From the NCBI GenBank assembly GCA_050013055.1, contig JBEKGC010000277.1:1-11926 (forward strand): 11,926 bases of DNA, written 5' to 3'. The position numbers and the translations under genes are program-made. The stretch is from Palsa-504 sp050013055. Its GTDB lineage: Bacteria > Actinomycetota > Actinomycetes > Streptosporangiales > Streptosporangiaceae. This document shows positions 1 through 5,622 of the stretch, piece by piece (the first letter of the stretch is position 1; each line of letters begins with the position of its first letter). Below the pieces are notes generated by a model, which saw nothing but the letters and a program-made list of their open reading frames with translations, did not search any database and was not told the DNA's origin.

Positions 1-609
1 TCGGGTGAGCTGCTCGAGCGATTCGGCCTGGCTGACGCCGCCGGTCGTTCGGTCAAGACCTACTCCGGTGGCATGCGGCGCCGGCTCGACCTGGCTGCGA
101 GCCTGGTGCAGCGGCCCGCCGTGCTGTTCCTCGATGAACCGACCACCGGCCTTGACCCGCGCAGCCGGGGCGAGGTGTGGACGATGATCAGGGAACTGGT
201 CGCCGAGGGCACGACGGTGCTGCTGACCACGCAGTACCTGGACGAGGCCGACCGGCTGGCCAACCAGATCGCGGTCATCGACCACGGCCGGGTGATCGCG
301 ACCGGCACCGCGGCCGAGCTGAAGGCCACAATCGGCCGGCAGACTCTCGACGTGCGCCCGGCCGATCCGGCGGACCTGACGCGGGTCTCCGGGATCGTCG
401 CCGCAGCCGTGGGCCGCGCTCCGGTCGGGACCGAGGAGGATCCGGGCCTGCTGTCAGTCCCCGTCGACGACGCCCAGGCCCTGCCGGCCGTGGTCAACGG
501 GCTGCAGGCGGCGCAGATCGAGGTCACCGAGCTCGCGCTCAGGCTGGCCAGCCTGGATGAGGTCTTCATGGCGCTCACCGGGCACGCCGCCGAGGATGGC
601 ACCCGATGA
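1..609 (+). CDS. ABC transporter ATP-binding protein, DrrA type (5' truncated by window edge)
   Basis: This is the C-terminal part of the nucleotide-binding subunit of an ABC-2 type exporter. It would hydrolyse ATP on the cytoplasmic face to power export by the permease encoded next. Visible in the 202 residues: signature motif YSGGMRRRLDLA (residues 21-32), Walker B VLFLDEP with D45/E46, D-loop region GLDPRSR, and a switch region TTQYLDEAD. In that region Gln78 sits where most ABC ATPases have the H-loop His. DrrA-type (daunorubicin resistance) ATPases are known for this Gln, and the tail ending near LTGHAAED also resembles that family. Walker A and the Q-loop lie upstream of the window. The stop overlaps the permease start by 4 nt (ATGA), so the two are translationally coupled. 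The substrate is unknown; drug, lipid or glycoconjugate export are all possible. The family call is secure, the substrate is not. Confidence 0.95.
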   Translation, partial: SGELLERFGLADAAGRSVKTYSGGMRRRLDLAASLVQRPAVLFLDEPTTGLDPRSRGEVWTMIRELVAEGTTVLLTTQYLDEADRLANQIAVIDHGRVIATGTAAELKATIGRQTLDVRPADPADLTRVSGIVAAAVGRAPVGTEEDPGLLSVPVDDAQALPAVVNGLQAAQIEVTELALRLASLDEVFMALTGHAAEDGTR

Positions 610-1415
610 CGGACATCACCGCGGGCGGACCGGGCCGGGCCCGCAAAATGACGCCGGTCCGCGCGCTGCGGCACGCGCTGACGCTGGCGTGGCGGTCGCT
701 GGTGCGGATCAGGCGCAACCCGGAGCAGCTGCTCGACGTCACGCTGCAGCCGATCGTCTTCGTGACGCTGTTCGTGTTCTTGTTCGGCGGCGCGATCAAG
801 GGCGAGAGCAGGCATACCTACCTGCAGTACGTGCTGCCCGGGATCATGGTGATGACGGTGGTCTTCGCGAGCATGGGCACCGGCATCGGGCTGAATACCG
901 ACGTCACCAAGGGCATCTTCGACCGGTTCCGGAGCCTGCCCATCTCCCGGTCCGCCCCGCTGACCGGGACGATCATGGGTGATTTCGTCCGCTACCTCGT
1001 CTCCATCGCGATGGTCTTCGGCTACGGCTCACTGCTCGGCTTCCGGATCGCCACCAATCCGCTGTCCGCGCTCGGCGCGGCGGGACTGATGTTCGTCTTC
1101 GGCTTCGCCGTCGGCTGGATCTGGGTGCTCCTTGGCCTGTACGTGAAGTCCCCGCAGAGCCTGCAGGGATTCGGGTTCATCGTCATGTTCCCGCTCGCGT
1201 TCGGCAGCAACGTGTTCATCCAGACCAGCACCCTGCCCGGCTGGCTGCAAGCATGGGTCAGGGTCAACCCGGTGACCGCGCTCGCCAGCGCCTCCCGCGG
1301 CCTGATGCTGGGCGGGCCAGTCGCGGGCCCGGCGTGGCACTCCATCGCCTGGAGTATCGCGATCACCGTCGTCTTCGCGCCGCTGGCCGTGCGCCGGTAC
1401 CGCCACATCGGCTAG
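606..1415 (+). CDS. ABC-2 type transporter permease, DrrB type
   Basis: This is the membrane subunit partnering the preceding ATPase. At 269 residues it has the usual length for a DrrB-like ABC-2 permease. A short basic cytoplasmic N-terminus (SLVRIRRNPEQ) leads into about six hydrophobic segments, near residues 40-60, 72-95, 122-146, 155-178, 190-208 and 242-262. The loop after the second segment (DVTKGIFDRFRSLPISRSA) matches the conserved cytoplasmic coupling region of ABC-2 permeases. The start ATG lies inside the stop of the ATPase gene (ATGA), so the two genes form one operon. No further exporter gene follows: the next reading frame begins 15 nt after the stop and has its own promoter-like hexamer. 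The family assignment comes from topology and the loop motif. Substrate cannot be inferred. Confidence 0.93.
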   Translation: MTDITAGGPGRARKMTPVRALRHALTLAWRSLVRIRRNPEQLLDVTLQPIVFVTLFVFLFGGAIKGESRHTYLQYVLPGIMVMTVVFASMGTGIGLNTDVTKGIFDRFRSLPISRSAPLTGTIMGDFVRYLVSIAMVFGYGSLLGFRIATNPLSALGAAGLMFVFGFAVGWIWVLLGLYVKSPQSLQGFGFIVMFPLAFGSNVFIQTSTLPGWLQAWVRVNPVTALASASRGLMLGGPVAGPAWHSIAWSIAITVVFAPLAVRRYRHIG

Positions 1416-1418
1416 CGG

Positions 1419-1424
1419 TATGGT
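1419..1424 (+). promoter_or_regulatory. Putative -10 hexamer (TATGGT) for the EEP gene
   Basis: TATGGT fits the actinobacterial TANNNT -10 element and ends 6 nt before the ATG at 1431, so transcription would start at or next to the start codon. No Shine-Dalgarno sequence is visible and no clear -35 is present, as is common for leaderless actinobacterial promoters. It overlaps the 3' end of the permease gene's downstream spacer. Confidence 0.5.
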
Positions 1425-1430
1425 CACCGC

Positions 1431-2480
1431 ATGCCGGAACGACTGACAGGTCGCTTGAGCGTCGCGTCCTTCAACACCTGGGGCATCCACATCCTTGGTT
1501 CGGACCTGGCCGCGCGCTACACGGCGATTGGCGCTGAGTTTGAGGCGGGCCGAGCTGACGCCGTGTGTTTTCAGGAGGTCCTCAGTTACTGGCACCTGCG
1601 GCTGCTGACCCGGCGGATGCCCTCGTTCCGGCACGTGAGCTACCGGCCTTCGGCGGTCGGCCCCGCTGGCGGCCTGGTGACGTTCTCGCGGCGACCGGTG
1701 GCCGTGACCGCCTACCGGGGTTTCGGCACCCCGCCGAAGGTTCCCGGCATCTCCCGGATGACCCGGTTCAGGGCGCGGCCCAAAGGTGCCCTGGTGACCC
1801 GGCTCGCGCACCCCGCGCTGTGCATCGTCAATACGCATCCTGTGGCCAACTGGGACGGGGACTGGTCGCGGACGAGCCGGTTCTACCCGCTGCACCGCGC
1901 CCACCTGGACGCCCTGGCGCGGATCGTGGCCAGCATCGGCGTCCCGGCGGTCGTGTGCGGGGACTTCAACGTGGACCGTGATAGTTCCCTGTTCGGCGAT
2001 TTCATGGCGGAGACCGGGCTGGCCGACGCGTTCGAGGGCAGGTGCCCGCCGACGTTCCGCGCCGAGTACCTCCCCGCCGGCAAGACGCCGCACTGCATCG
2101 ACTTCATCTTGACCACGACCGGGGTCAAGGCAGCATCCGCGGGGGTCCTTTTCGCCGGCCAGATAGCCCTGCCGGGCGGCCCGGGGTATCCCTCCGATCA
2201 CATCGGGCTGCACGCCGACCTGCTCCTGACGTCATCGGCTCCCCGGCCCGGCCCCGGGACCCCGGGCCCGCTCCGGCACGATCATGGATCGTTACCGTCG
2301 AAATCAGAAGCTAACTATCCACGCTCCCTGGCCTGCGGTGCCCGGTCCCGGCCGACGCGGCTGAGACGGCGCGGTCGATCAGAGGAGCGGGCACGCCGGC
2401 CTGCTCGCCATTCCAGCGGACCCATTCCGGGAGCAGGGCCAGCGCCGCGTCTGTCACCGGATCATCCAGCCAGTCGCTGA
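1431..2480 (+). CDS. Endonuclease/exonuclease/phosphatase (EEP) family hydrolase with anomalous C-terminal tail
   Basis: This is a metal-dependent phosphodiesterase or phosphatase of the EEP (DNase I-like) fold. All the usual catalytic positions are visible: N15 in SFNTWG, E49 in CFQEV, H136 in VNTHP, D178/N180 in CGDFNVD, D224 in HCIDFIL, and the terminal D256/H257 pair in YPSDHIGLH. The set suggests an active enzyme. The substrate could be nucleic acid, a phospholipid head group or an inositol phosphate, and I cannot choose between them. There is no evident signal peptide. The fold is complete by about residue 266. Residues 267-349 are Pro/Arg-rich low-complexity sequence, and from about residue 294 they are encoded antisense to the end of the convergent gene. 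A 1-nt shift within the C/G run near 2241-2270 would instead end the protein at TAA 2312-2314. The tail is therefore suspect. The start is supported by the TATGGT hexamer 6 nt upstream. Confidence 0.9.
   Translation: MPERLTGRLSVASFNTWGIHILGSDLAARYTAIGAEFEAGRADAVCFQEVLSYWHLRLLTRRMPSFRHVSYRPSAVGPAGGLVTFSRRPVAVTAYRGFGTPPKVPGISRMTRFRARPKGALVTRLAHPALCIVNTHPVANWDGDWSRTSRFYPLHRAHLDALARIVASIGVPAVVCGDFNVDRDSSLFGDFMAETGLADAFEGRCPPTFRAEYLPAGKTPHCIDFILTTTGVKAASAGVLFAGQIALPGGPGYPSDHIGLHADLLLTSSAPRPGPGTPGPLRHDHGSLPSKSEANYPRSLACGARSRPTRLRRRGRSEERARRPARHSSGPIPGAGPAPRLSPDHPASR
2245..2268. other. G+C-only hairpin at the end of the EEP domain
   Basis: GGCCCGG (2245-2251) pairs with CCGGGCC (2262-2268) across a 10-nt loop. 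It lies just after the last EEP motif and about 45 nt before the stop of the convergent gene. No T tract follows, so it is at best a weak or Rho-independent-like end signal. It is also the sort of sequence where indels and assembly errors occur. Confidence 0.3.
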
Positions 2481-3627
2481 TGAGCTCGCGGAAGAACTCT
2501 GACCGGTGCGGCGAGACCGCGTGCTCGGTGCCGGGCAGCATGCCCTCCAGCCACTCCTCCGCCAGCGCCTCGACCGCCTCTCGGTGGGGCTCGTGGCCAT
2601 GCCGTTCGGAATACCAGGCGGTGAAAGGGACTGCCATCGGAGCTACGTCAATGTCGTGATACTGCAGGCTGTACTCCGGCAGCACGACACCGCGCTTATG
2701 CAGCGCGCCGATGGTCTCCTGGATACGGCGGGGGCCGCGGAACCAGTTGTCCATTTGCGCCCGTGACTCGTTGCCGTTGATATACAGCTCTCCATGCTCA
2801 CAGGAGACCAGGCAGGCCAGCGATTCCGCCGTGGCCGGGCCGGGGGTCAGTCCTTCCGCGCTGACGCCGACCTGGTCCCGCCAGGCCGCTGCCGCCTGCT
2901 CCACGCCATCGAACGCGCCTGCGCCGGCCAGGACGATGGATCCGCTGGCGTCAAGATCGAGCAAGAAAGCCGACGGATCGATACCGCCCGGATAGCAGAA
3001 GTCCGCGATCACGCCGAACCGCGTCCCGTAAGCGTCCCGCATCATCCGCACATCACCGGTGGCCTTGATATCCGGCAGCAGCTTCAGCCAGGCCGGCTCC
3101 GCGACCAGAGCATCACGCGGCAGCGAACCCGCCGCCTCCGACGCCTGCTCCCAGGCGAAAGCGCCGAGCCCGTATGACCCGATGGCGGCCAGGCCGTGCA
3201 ACAGCCGCCATGGGCCTCGCCAGGCATCATCGCCCCGGCCCGCGGCATCCGCCATCCAATCGACCGAACGGCCGATAAGTTCCGTAGCCCATGCATCGAA
3301 ACTCAGCCCAGAGCGCTCAGCGAGCACCGCCTGGTGAAGCTCGGCGCCGATGAGTTCGGCGGTCGCCTGTTCCAGTACCCGCGGGCCCTGCGCCGCGAGC
3401 AGGTCGCCAGAAGCGGCGATCAGCCGCTCGAAGGACGGCTCCCACCATCGCGGGCGGGGGTCACGTGACCCGAAGAACTCCTCGATCAGCGACCCAGACG
3501 CAGCGCGGCGCGGCCCGCCGAACTCGCGTGTGGCCGCCTTCGCCCATCCCGAGTTAGTGACACGTGCGGGAGGCTTCTTGCCCTTCTTGGCCTTCTTTGG
3601 CTTGCGGCCGCGTGACACCGGAGACAT
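2311..3627 (-). CDS. Conserved-looking actinobacterial protein of unknown function (438 aa)
   Basis: I do not recognise a characterised family. The N-terminus is strongly basic (VSRGRKPKKAKKGKKPP, residues 4-20), which could bind nucleic acid or be a flexible tail. The rest looks like a soluble, largely helical, acidic protein with many Trp residues (for example RPRWWEP, SVDWMAD, EQMDNW-like and EWVRWNG stretches). One segment near the middle (LACLVSCEHGELYINGNE) contains two Cys and a His, too few and too irregular to call a metal site. There is no signal peptide or membrane helix. Codon use is normal for a real gene, with strong third-position G/C. The start ATG is 6 nt downstream of a TAGGCT hexamer. 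It lies 32 nt beyond the end of the VapC-type toxin gene on the same strand but appears to have its own promoter. Its stop (TAG) interlocks with a TAA of the convergent strand at 2311-2314. Confidence 0.8.
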   Translation of the reverse strand: MSPVSRGRKPKKAKKGKKPPARVTNSGWAKAATREFGGPRRAASGSLIEEFFGSRDPRPRWWEPSFERLIAASGDLLAAQGPRVLEQATAELIGAELHQAVLAERSGLSFDAWATELIGRSVDWMADAAGRGDDAWRGPWRLLHGLAAIGSYGLGAFAWEQASEAAGSLPRDALVAEPAWLKLLPDIKATGDVRMMRDAYGTRFGVIADFCYPGGIDPSAFLLDLDASGSIVLAGAGAFDGVEQAAAAWRDQVGVSAEGLTPGPATAESLACLVSCEHGELYINGNESRAQMDNWFRGPRRIQETIGALHKRGVVLPEYSLQYHDIDVAPMAVPFTAWYSERHGHEPHREAVEALAEEWLEGMLPGTEHAVSPHRSEFFRELISDWLDDPVTDAALALLPEWVRWNGEQAGVPAPLIDRAVSAASAGTGHRRPGSVDS

Positions 3628-3633
3628 GCGACG

Positions 3634-3639
3634 AGCCTA
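3634..3639 (-). promoter_or_regulatory. Putative -10 hexamer (TAGGCT) for the 438-aa protein gene
   Basis: On the minus strand TAGGCT ends 6 nt before the ATG at 3627. The mRNA would be leaderless, since no Shine-Dalgarno sequence precedes the ATG. It sits in the 32-nt spacer behind the toxin gene, so the downstream gene can be transcribed independently of vapBC. Confidence 0.45.
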
Positions 3640-3659
3640 GCGGCAGCCAGGTTCAGGCC

Positions 3660-4088
3660 TCAGCCAGACGACGGTGCCGTCCCGGGCGAGCCAACCCCTT
3701 CCCGGCCAAAGTCAGACGGGATCAGCTCCACGTGGATGCCCGCGGCCTGAGCTAGGTCGCGGAGGTCACCAGGGTCCGAGGTGAGTATGTCGTCACCGTC
3801 CCTGGCCAGGCACACCACTGCCGCGTCAATCGCATCCGAGCGACCGCTGCGGGCGAGCACCCTCCCCGCGCGGCGCCCAAGCAGATCATCGATGGGCGCG
3901 ACGTCCACCCCGGCGAGTAGCCGGGCGACCGGAGCCTGCCTGCCGCTGCCACCGCGCCACACCTGACCGACGACCCCGCCGTTGGTCACCGGCGCACGCC
4001 CCGATAGCCGCTCACGCTTCACCAGGGCCACAACATCGCGGTCCCCGCGTTCAACGGCGACGAACGCGCCCGCGTCCAGGACAAGCAT
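3660..4088 (-). CDS. vapC: PIN-domain ribonuclease toxin, VapC type
   Basis: This is the toxin of a type II toxin-antitoxin pair. VapC proteins are Mg2+-dependent RNases that usually cut tRNA or rRNA. The 142 residues carry the PIN pattern: D5 in MLVLDAGA, a Thr/Gln segment VTNGGVVGQVWRGG (T35, Q42), the acidic pair D85/D88 in RSDAIDAAVV, and D105 in LTSDPGDL. The second conserved acid is Gln here (GQVWRGG). From memory, an actinobacterial VapC subfamily with an AQVWRGG-like motif shares this, so it need not mean inactivation. A 20-residue tail after about position 122 is extra and low in complexity. The gene overlaps the antitoxin stop by one base (TGATG), typical of coupled toxin-antitoxin translation. 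Confidence 0.9.
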   Translation of the reverse strand: MLVLDAGAFVAVERGDRDVVALVKRERLSGRAPVTNGGVVGQVWRGGSGRQAPVARLLAGVDVAPIDDLLGRRAGRVLARSGRSDAIDAAVVCLARDGDDILTSDPGDLRDLAQAAGIHVELIPSDFGREGVGSPGTAPSSG

Positions 4089-4384
4089 CAGGCGGGCCAG
4101 CGGCCTTGAGCGCCACCCGGATCACCGCGGACCACGACGGCGCGCTCTCGCGCCCGCCGCACGGCTCCGGCCATCTCGTCTTCTGTGATCTCGCCATGCT
4201 CCGCCTCATAGCCGGCGATGAACTCATCAAGCGCCCGGAGCCTGCGGTCATGTTCCACTTTCAGGCGCATCGCATCGTTCACCCAGGCGCTGACGCTCTC
4301 GGCGCGGCCAGCAGCGACAGCGGCTTGGCTGGCCTCCACTAGATCGGCGTCCACCGTCGCGGACAACCTCCGCTTGGTAGTCAT
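4088..4384 (-). CDS. vapB: Antitoxin, VapB type
   Basis: This 98-residue protein is encoded directly ahead of the PIN toxin and would bind and inhibit it while repressing the operon promoter. The N-terminal part (KRRLSATVDADLVEASQAAV, then SVSAWVNDAMRLK) has the strand-helix-helix spacing of ribbon-helix-helix DNA-binding antitoxins. The C-terminal half (HDRRLRALDEF through MAGAVRRARER) is helical and charged, as expected for the toxin-wrapping region. A longer start at 4399 (five more residues) exists. I prefer 4384 because a TACCAT hexamer ends 6 nt upstream of it, implying a leaderless transcript. The stop overlaps the toxin ATG by one base. The final Gly/Pro-rich residues are probably disordered. 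Confidence 0.87.
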   Translation of the reverse strand: MTTKRRLSATVDADLVEASQAAVAAGRAESVSAWVNDAMRLKVEHDRRLRALDEFIAGYEAEHGEITEDEMAGAVRRARERAVVVRGDPGGAQGRWPA

Positions 4385-4390
4385 ACAATC

Positions 4391-4396
4391 ATGGTA
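4391..4396 (-). promoter_or_regulatory. Putative -10 hexamer (TACCAT) for vapBC
   Basis: On the minus strand TACCAT ends 6 nt before the preferred vapB ATG at 4384. There is no Shine-Dalgarno sequence, consistent with leaderless translation. A VapB operator would be expected to overlap this site, but I see no clean dyad here. Confidence 0.45.
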
Positions 4397-4653
4397 CATC
4401 TATCCCACTTCCGTGGTATCGCTACTGGGAGCGAACGTAGATGTTCTGACAGGAAGCCCCTTCCCCGCCCTCGCCGTCCGGGATCAGCACGTGGTGATGA
4501 CTCGTTCGCCGTGCACCGTTACCTGTGCGACGTGCTGGGCTGCATTGTGCAGTGCATTGCGCTGCCCTTCGCGCGGCCTTTGAAGGTAACCGGTAAACCG
4601 CCGGTTCCGGCTTGTGCTCGCTTCCCGAATAGCTACCTGCTCCTGCCAATTAG
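4397..4653. other. Spacer between vapB and the DIP1984 remnant
   Basis: I find no convincing gene here. Possible frames on both strands have poor codon bias and no family resemblance. It contains a near-repeat of TGCATTG (in the stretch around 4545-4560) and a weak 6-bp hairpin, AACCGG (4588-4593) with CCGGTT (4601-4606). Composition is less GC-rich than the genes, which suggests decayed or acquired sequence. Confidence 0.4.
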
Positions 4654-4801
4654 TTATTCGTCCAGAAGGTCTACCTCCCAGTTAGTGCGCTGAATTTCGG
4701 TGTCCTGCTGCCGGATACGGCGCGCCAGTTCGTCGGCCTGCGCACGCAGATCGGCAACTGGCGGTTTCCGCGCGCAATGCCAGGGCTTCGGCCAGTTTCA
4801 C
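4654..4801 (-). pseudogene. Decayed DIP1984-family gene (internal deletion and frameshifts)
   Basis: A GTG at 4801, preceded by a good Shine-Dalgarno tract (AGAGGGGG about 8 nt upstream), opens with VKLAEALALRAET, the typical N-terminus of DIP1984-family proteins. After 13 residues the frame is lost. A different frame then reads DLRAQADELARRIRQQDTE and continues QRTNWEVDLLDE to a TAA at 4654, which resembles the family's C-terminus. At the junction a third frame reads RQLP, as in the (QLP)VADLRA stretch I recall ahead of that C-terminus. The 148-nt span is not a multiple of three and would encode about 49 residues, against roughly 150 for the intact family, so the middle is deleted. This is a remnant, not a functional gene. 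The family match is from memory of its sequence pattern. The family's function is not established. Confidence 0.65.
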
Positions 4802-4882
4802 TGGCGTTCCCCCTCTCTTTCGGCATAAAACCATCGCGATAAGCATGCCCTTAACAACCGAGTGGCGCAACCGAATTCAATG

Positions 4883-4902
4883 AATGGCAATTCGTTGCCA
4901 TT
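4883..4902. repeat. Perfect 8-bp inverted repeat with TTCG loop
   Basis: AATGGCAA (4883-4890) and TTGCCATT (4895-4902) are exact reverse complements separated by TTCG. A second, overlapping dyad pairs CGAATT (4872-4877) with AATTCG (4889-4894). The site is in an A+T-rich pocket about 80 nt upstream of the DIP1984 remnant. An operator for a dimeric HTH repressor or an RNA hairpin would both fit. Confidence 0.6.
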
Positions 4903-4976
4903 GCTCGGGTAATTTATCCGTAGCTGGTGCCGCGGTGGCGGCTGGGGGTGGTGATGGGAGGTGTCTGCCGTGTCTG

Positions 4977-5004
4977 GTCCGGCCCGGCGTAGTGCGGGCC
5001 GGGC
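4977..5004. other. G+C-rich hairpin in the non-coding stretch
   Basis: GTCCGGCCCG (4977-4986) pairs with CGGGCCGGGC (4995-5004), ten base pairs including one G-T wobble, around an 8-nt loop. No T run follows on either strand, so it is not a canonical intrinsic terminator. Confidence 0.45.
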
Positions 5005-5042
5005 TGTCGGTTTCGCGTGGAAGTTCTGGCTCCTGCGGATAG

Positions 5043-5066
5043 TTTGGTACCCGATGGGGTACCAAA
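5043..5066. repeat. Perfect 10-bp inverted repeat around paired GGTACC sites
   Basis: TTTGGTACCC (5043-5052) and GGGTACCAAA (5057-5066) are exact reverse complements separated by GATG. Each arm contains the self-complementary hexamer GGTACC. The surroundings are non-coding and A+T-richer than the flanking genes, with a T6 run in the plus strand about 30 nt downstream. It could be a regulator-binding site, a stem-loop RNA, or the end of a small mobile repeat. Confidence 0.6.
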
Positions 5067-5114
5067 GTCTCCAGTTGAGCCGAATATTCCACGATTTTTT
5101 TCGACAGTTGTGAC

Positions 5115-5136
5115 GGGCGGGTTTGCGGGTGCGGGG
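5115..5136 (+). other. Canonical G-quadruplex motif on the plus strand
   Basis: Four G runs (GGG, GGG, GGG, GGGG) are separated by loops of 1, 5 and 3 nt, which meets the usual G4 pattern. Further G runs continue to about 5160 (GGGGG, GGGG), so several alternative foldings exist. The tract is in the non-coding stretch about 120 nt past the end of the PLDc_N-type gene, on the strand opposite that gene's coding strand. Confidence 0.55.
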
Positions 5137-5227
5137 AGCGGCGGGGGTGGCGGCTGGGGTGCGGCGCTTCGGGGCCTTCAGGGCGTGACCGCCGCCTCGG
5201 CCGTGAGCCGTCGCGAGGGCCGGTGTT

Positions 5228-5251
5228 CACCGCCGGCATATGGCGGCAGTG
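5228..5251. terminator. Possible hairpin behind the PLDc_N-type gene
   Basis: CACCGCC pairs imperfectly with GGCGGCAGTG (one bulged segment) around a CATATG-containing loop, immediately downstream of the stop at 5254 on the minus strand. No T tract follows, so termination here is a guess from position. Confidence 0.25.
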
Positions 5252-5253
5252 AA

Positions 5254-5499
5254 TCAAGCACGCCCGCTGAACAGCCGATAAGAACCCGGCGATCGCTTCC
5301 AGTGGCGTCGCGAGAGCAGGTACGCCAGGCCCCCGAAGGGGCTGATGCACACGATGGCGACTGCCCAGGCCAGCGTGGGCAGGAAACGGGCGCGATCGGC
5401 TGCCGCGAGGTCTACCAGGCAGAACAGGTCGAAGGCAACCAGGAGGAGGACGCCGAGCAAGATCGCAATCAGCACGACCGAGGCCGCAAGTCCCTCCAT
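5254..5499 (-). CDS. Small membrane protein, PLDc_N (phospholipase D-nuclease N-terminal) type
   Basis: The 81-residue protein is two membrane helices joined by a short charged loop. Helix 1 is about residues 5-28 (VVLIAILLGVLLLVAFDLFCL), followed by VDLAAADRARFLP. Helix 2 is about 41-63 (TLAWAVAIVCISPFGGLAYLL), followed by a basic end SRRHWKRS. A Trp early in helix 2, P-x-GG near its end and a basic exit are the pattern of the PLDc_N domain. That domain is common as a stand-alone actinobacterial membrane protein of unknown role. The frame is open much further upstream, but ATG 5499 is the sensible start: a TATGTT hexamer ends 6 nt before it and the hydrophobic domain begins at once. It is divergent from the SNF2 gene across a 123-nt spacer. 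No catalytic HKD motif is present, so it is not itself a phospholipase. Confidence 0.75.
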   Translation of the reverse strand: MEGLAASVVLIAILLGVLLLVAFDLFCLVDLAAADRARFLPTLAWAVAIVCISPFGGLAYLLSRRHWKRSPGSYRLFSGRA

Positions 5500-5505
5500 A
5501 TCCCG

Positions 5506-5511
5506 AACATA
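5506..5511 (-). promoter_or_regulatory. Putative -10 hexamer (TATGTT) for the PLDc_N-type gene
   Basis: On the minus strand TATGTT ends 6 nt before the ATG at 5499, implying a leaderless transcript. This is the main reason for choosing the short start in a frame that stays open for another 170 codons upstream. Confidence 0.5.
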
Positions 5512-5608
5512 CCTGAGCTTGACAGCACCCGGCCAGGCATGCCAGCCGCCGGCCTCCACGCACGGATAGCTTCTTGTCTTTCTCCGGCGAGCCGGGGCAG
5601 GTAGCGGG

Positions 5609-5614
5609 TATCGT
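5609..5614 (+). promoter_or_regulatory. Putative -10 hexamer (TATCGT) for the SNF2-SWIM operon
   Basis: TATCGT ends 8 nt before the GTG at 5623. An overlapping alternative, TACGAT (5614-5619), is probably too close to the start. No Shine-Dalgarno sequence precedes the GTG, which again suggests a leaderless or nearly leaderless mRNA. Confidence 0.45.
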
Positions 5615-5622
5615 ACGATGCC

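Noticed and set aside
1029..2213. Long minus-strand frame (394 codons) antisense to the permease and EEP genes
   Set aside because: It is a high-GC shadow frame: the opposite strand holds two genes with full catalytic or topological motifs, while this one is Arg/Gly/His-rich without domains.
4391..4693. Plus-strand frame of 100 codons between vapB and the remnant
   Set aside because: It overlaps the DIP1984 remnant, has poor codon bias and shows no family resemblance.
5519..5524. TTGACA as a plus-strand -35 for the SNF2 gene
   Set aside because: There is no -10 at 16-18 nt; the plausible -10 at 5609 is far too distant.
4877..5563. Open frame of 228 codons on the minus strand
   Set aside because: The translation is Arg/Pro/Ser-rich without domain character, it overlaps the well-supported PLDc_N-type gene in another frame, and it spans the hairpins and the G-rich tract.
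5017..5604. Open frame of 195 codons on the plus strand
   Set aside because: It is antisense to the PLDc_N-type gene with low-complexity Gly/Ala content, no Shine-Dalgarno and no recognisable family.
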